A stretch of DNA of 6,742 nt from DATEZO01 sp035255485 (lineage in GTDB: Bacteria > Pseudomonadota > Gammaproteobacteria > Burkholderiales > Burkholderiaceae_D), in the NCBI GenBank assembly GCA_035255485.1, contig DATEZO010000302.1, positions 1 to 6,742 on the forward strand, in the 5' to 3' direction. Below are positions 5,846 through 6,742 of this stretch, one piece after another. Both the position numbers and the translations under genes were made by a program. The notes below the pieces were generated by a model that saw nothing but the letters and a program-made list of their open reading frames with translations, made no database searches and was not told where the DNA came from. Each line of letters opens with the position of its first letter. The stretch's first letter is position 1.

Positions 5846-6742
5846 TTAAGCGAGAGCGCCTGGGTCACTGTCGGCCAAATCAAGTGTGTGCGAATACGCA
5901 CGCGTACGGAGCAAATGTTCGGGGAGACGCCGTTGGCCTGTCAGAAGCAACTCAATATGGGCGGCTGGCAGCGGCGGTGAGAACAGATAACCTTGTATTT
6001 CGTCGCACATTTTACGTGACAGGAACTCACACTGAGCCTCGGTTTCCACGCCTTCGGCAATGACCCGGATGCCGAGACGATGCGCCATCGAGACAATCGC
6101 GTCCGAGATCGCAGCGTCATTGGCATTGTGTGGAATCTCGCGTACGAATGATTGGTCGATCTTCAACACGTTAATCGGGAAACGCTTCAGGTAAGCGAGA
6201 CTGGAGTAACCAGTCCCGAAGTCATCAATAGACAATTGCACGCCAAGTACACGCAAGGCATTCAGTGTTTCAATCGTGTGCTCCACGTTACGCATGATAA
6301 GACGCTCGGTCAGTTCAATGTCAAGAAGGTGCCCTGGCAACTGCGTCTCATTCAGGACGCTCGCGACTAATTTGACCAGCCCCGGTTGTGCAAACTGGCG
6401 GGCAGAAATATTCACGGCCATGCGCAAGTCGCCAAATCCGCCTTGTTGCCACGCGCGCGCCTGGTGGGACGCCGTGCGTAGCACCCATTTCCCGATCGGA
6501 TTAATCATTCCGCATTCTTCGGCGATCGCAATGAACTGGCTGGGCGGTACATTACCTAGTTTTGGATGGTGCCAGCGCACCAGCGCCTCCACGCCGACAA
6601 CGCGCCCGGTTCGCAAGTCCACCTGCGGCTGATAATGCAATTCCAGCTCAGACCGTTCGATCGCGGTGCGGAGGGCAGACTCGAGAAACGATCGTTCTTG
6701 TACGGCGGCATCCATGGCGCGTGTAAAGAACTGCAGAGAATT
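5846..6742 (-). CDS. EAL-domain cyclic-di-GMP phosphodiesterase, C-terminal part (5' end outside window)
   Basis: The frame runs from the right edge to TAA 5846, showing 298 residues. It opens NSLQFFTRAMDAAVQERSF, the usual linker between a GGDEF domain and an EAL domain, so the protein almost certainly continues upstream, probably with GGDEF and sensor domains (inference); ATG 6715 is therefore internal. EAL enzymes hydrolyse c-di-GMP to pGpG with divalent metal. Counting from that internal Met, the key residues are present: E-A-L (43-45), Asn102 in NISARQF, ELTE (134-137), both aspartates of DDFGTG (164-165), Lys185 in LKID, Glu221/Glu224 in EGVE, and Gln241 in QGYLFSPP. It should be catalytically competent. 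The last ~30 residues beyond the domain are unremarkable. It is separated by 478 bp from the LysR gene and is probably unrelated to the metabolic operon. Confidence 0.93.
   Translation of the reverse strand, partial: NSLQFFTRAMDAAVQERSFLESALRTAIERSELELHYQPQVDLRTGRVVGVEALVRWHHPKLGNVPPSQFIAIAEECGMINPIGKWVLRTASHQARAWQQGGFGDLRMAVNISARQFAQPGLVKLVASVLNETQLPGHLLDIELTERLIMRNVEHTIETLNALRVLGVQLSIDDFGTGYSSLAYLKRFPINVLKIDQSFVREIPHNANDAAISDAIVSMAHRLGIRVIAEGVETEAQCEFLSRKMCDEIQGYLFSPPLPAAHIELLLTGQRRLPEHLLRTRAYSHTLDLADSDPGALA

Overview
The window looks like accessory DNA from a Gram-negative proteobacterium, most likely a betaproteobacterium of the Burkholderiales. This rests on mid-range to moderately high GC by eye, C/G-ending codons, and the style of the MHS transporter, the LysR regulator and the EAL protein; no marker gene fixes the taxon. 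Every confidently identified gene lies on the minus strand, so the cluster reads from high to low coordinates.

Layout from the high end: (i) 5846-6742, the C-terminal part of a c-di-GMP phosphodiesterase (complete EAL domain, cut by the window edge). (ii) 5368-5845, an AT-rich gap with no convincing gene but several inverted AATT-type repeats. (iii) 4474-5367, a LysR-family regulator. (iv) 4086-4473, a gap holding an unrecognised 81-codon ORF with a fair ribosome binding site. (v) 636-4085, a tight four-gene unit: MHS-type MFS transporter, 2-hydroxychromene-2-carboxylate isomerase-like (DsbA/kappa-GST fold) protein, MOSC-domain protein, and a phthalate dioxygenase reductase/VanB-type FMN and 2Fe-2S reductase. 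The first two overlap by 4 nt and the last two are 1 nt apart. (vi) 1-571, decayed DNA: a frameshifted, truncated IS3-family OrfB, a perfect 28-bp palindrome, and the end of an unidentified ORF.

The four-gene unit reads as a small LysR-controlled uptake and metabolism cassette, probably for an aromatic or other organic acid. The reductase would normally serve a Rieske oxygenase, but none is present. Instead it is translationally coupled to a MOSC protein. Since mARC, YcbX and YiiM are MOSC molybdenum enzymes that take electrons from flavin or 2Fe-2S reductases, the pair could be a two-component molybdenum reductase (inference). This is the most interesting possibility here. The substrate cannot be read from the sequence.

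Five starts were moved from the longest ORF to internal starts on ribosome-binding-site and overlap evidence: reductase (1586), MOSC (2112), isomerase (GTG at 2760), small ORF (4367) and LysR (5367).
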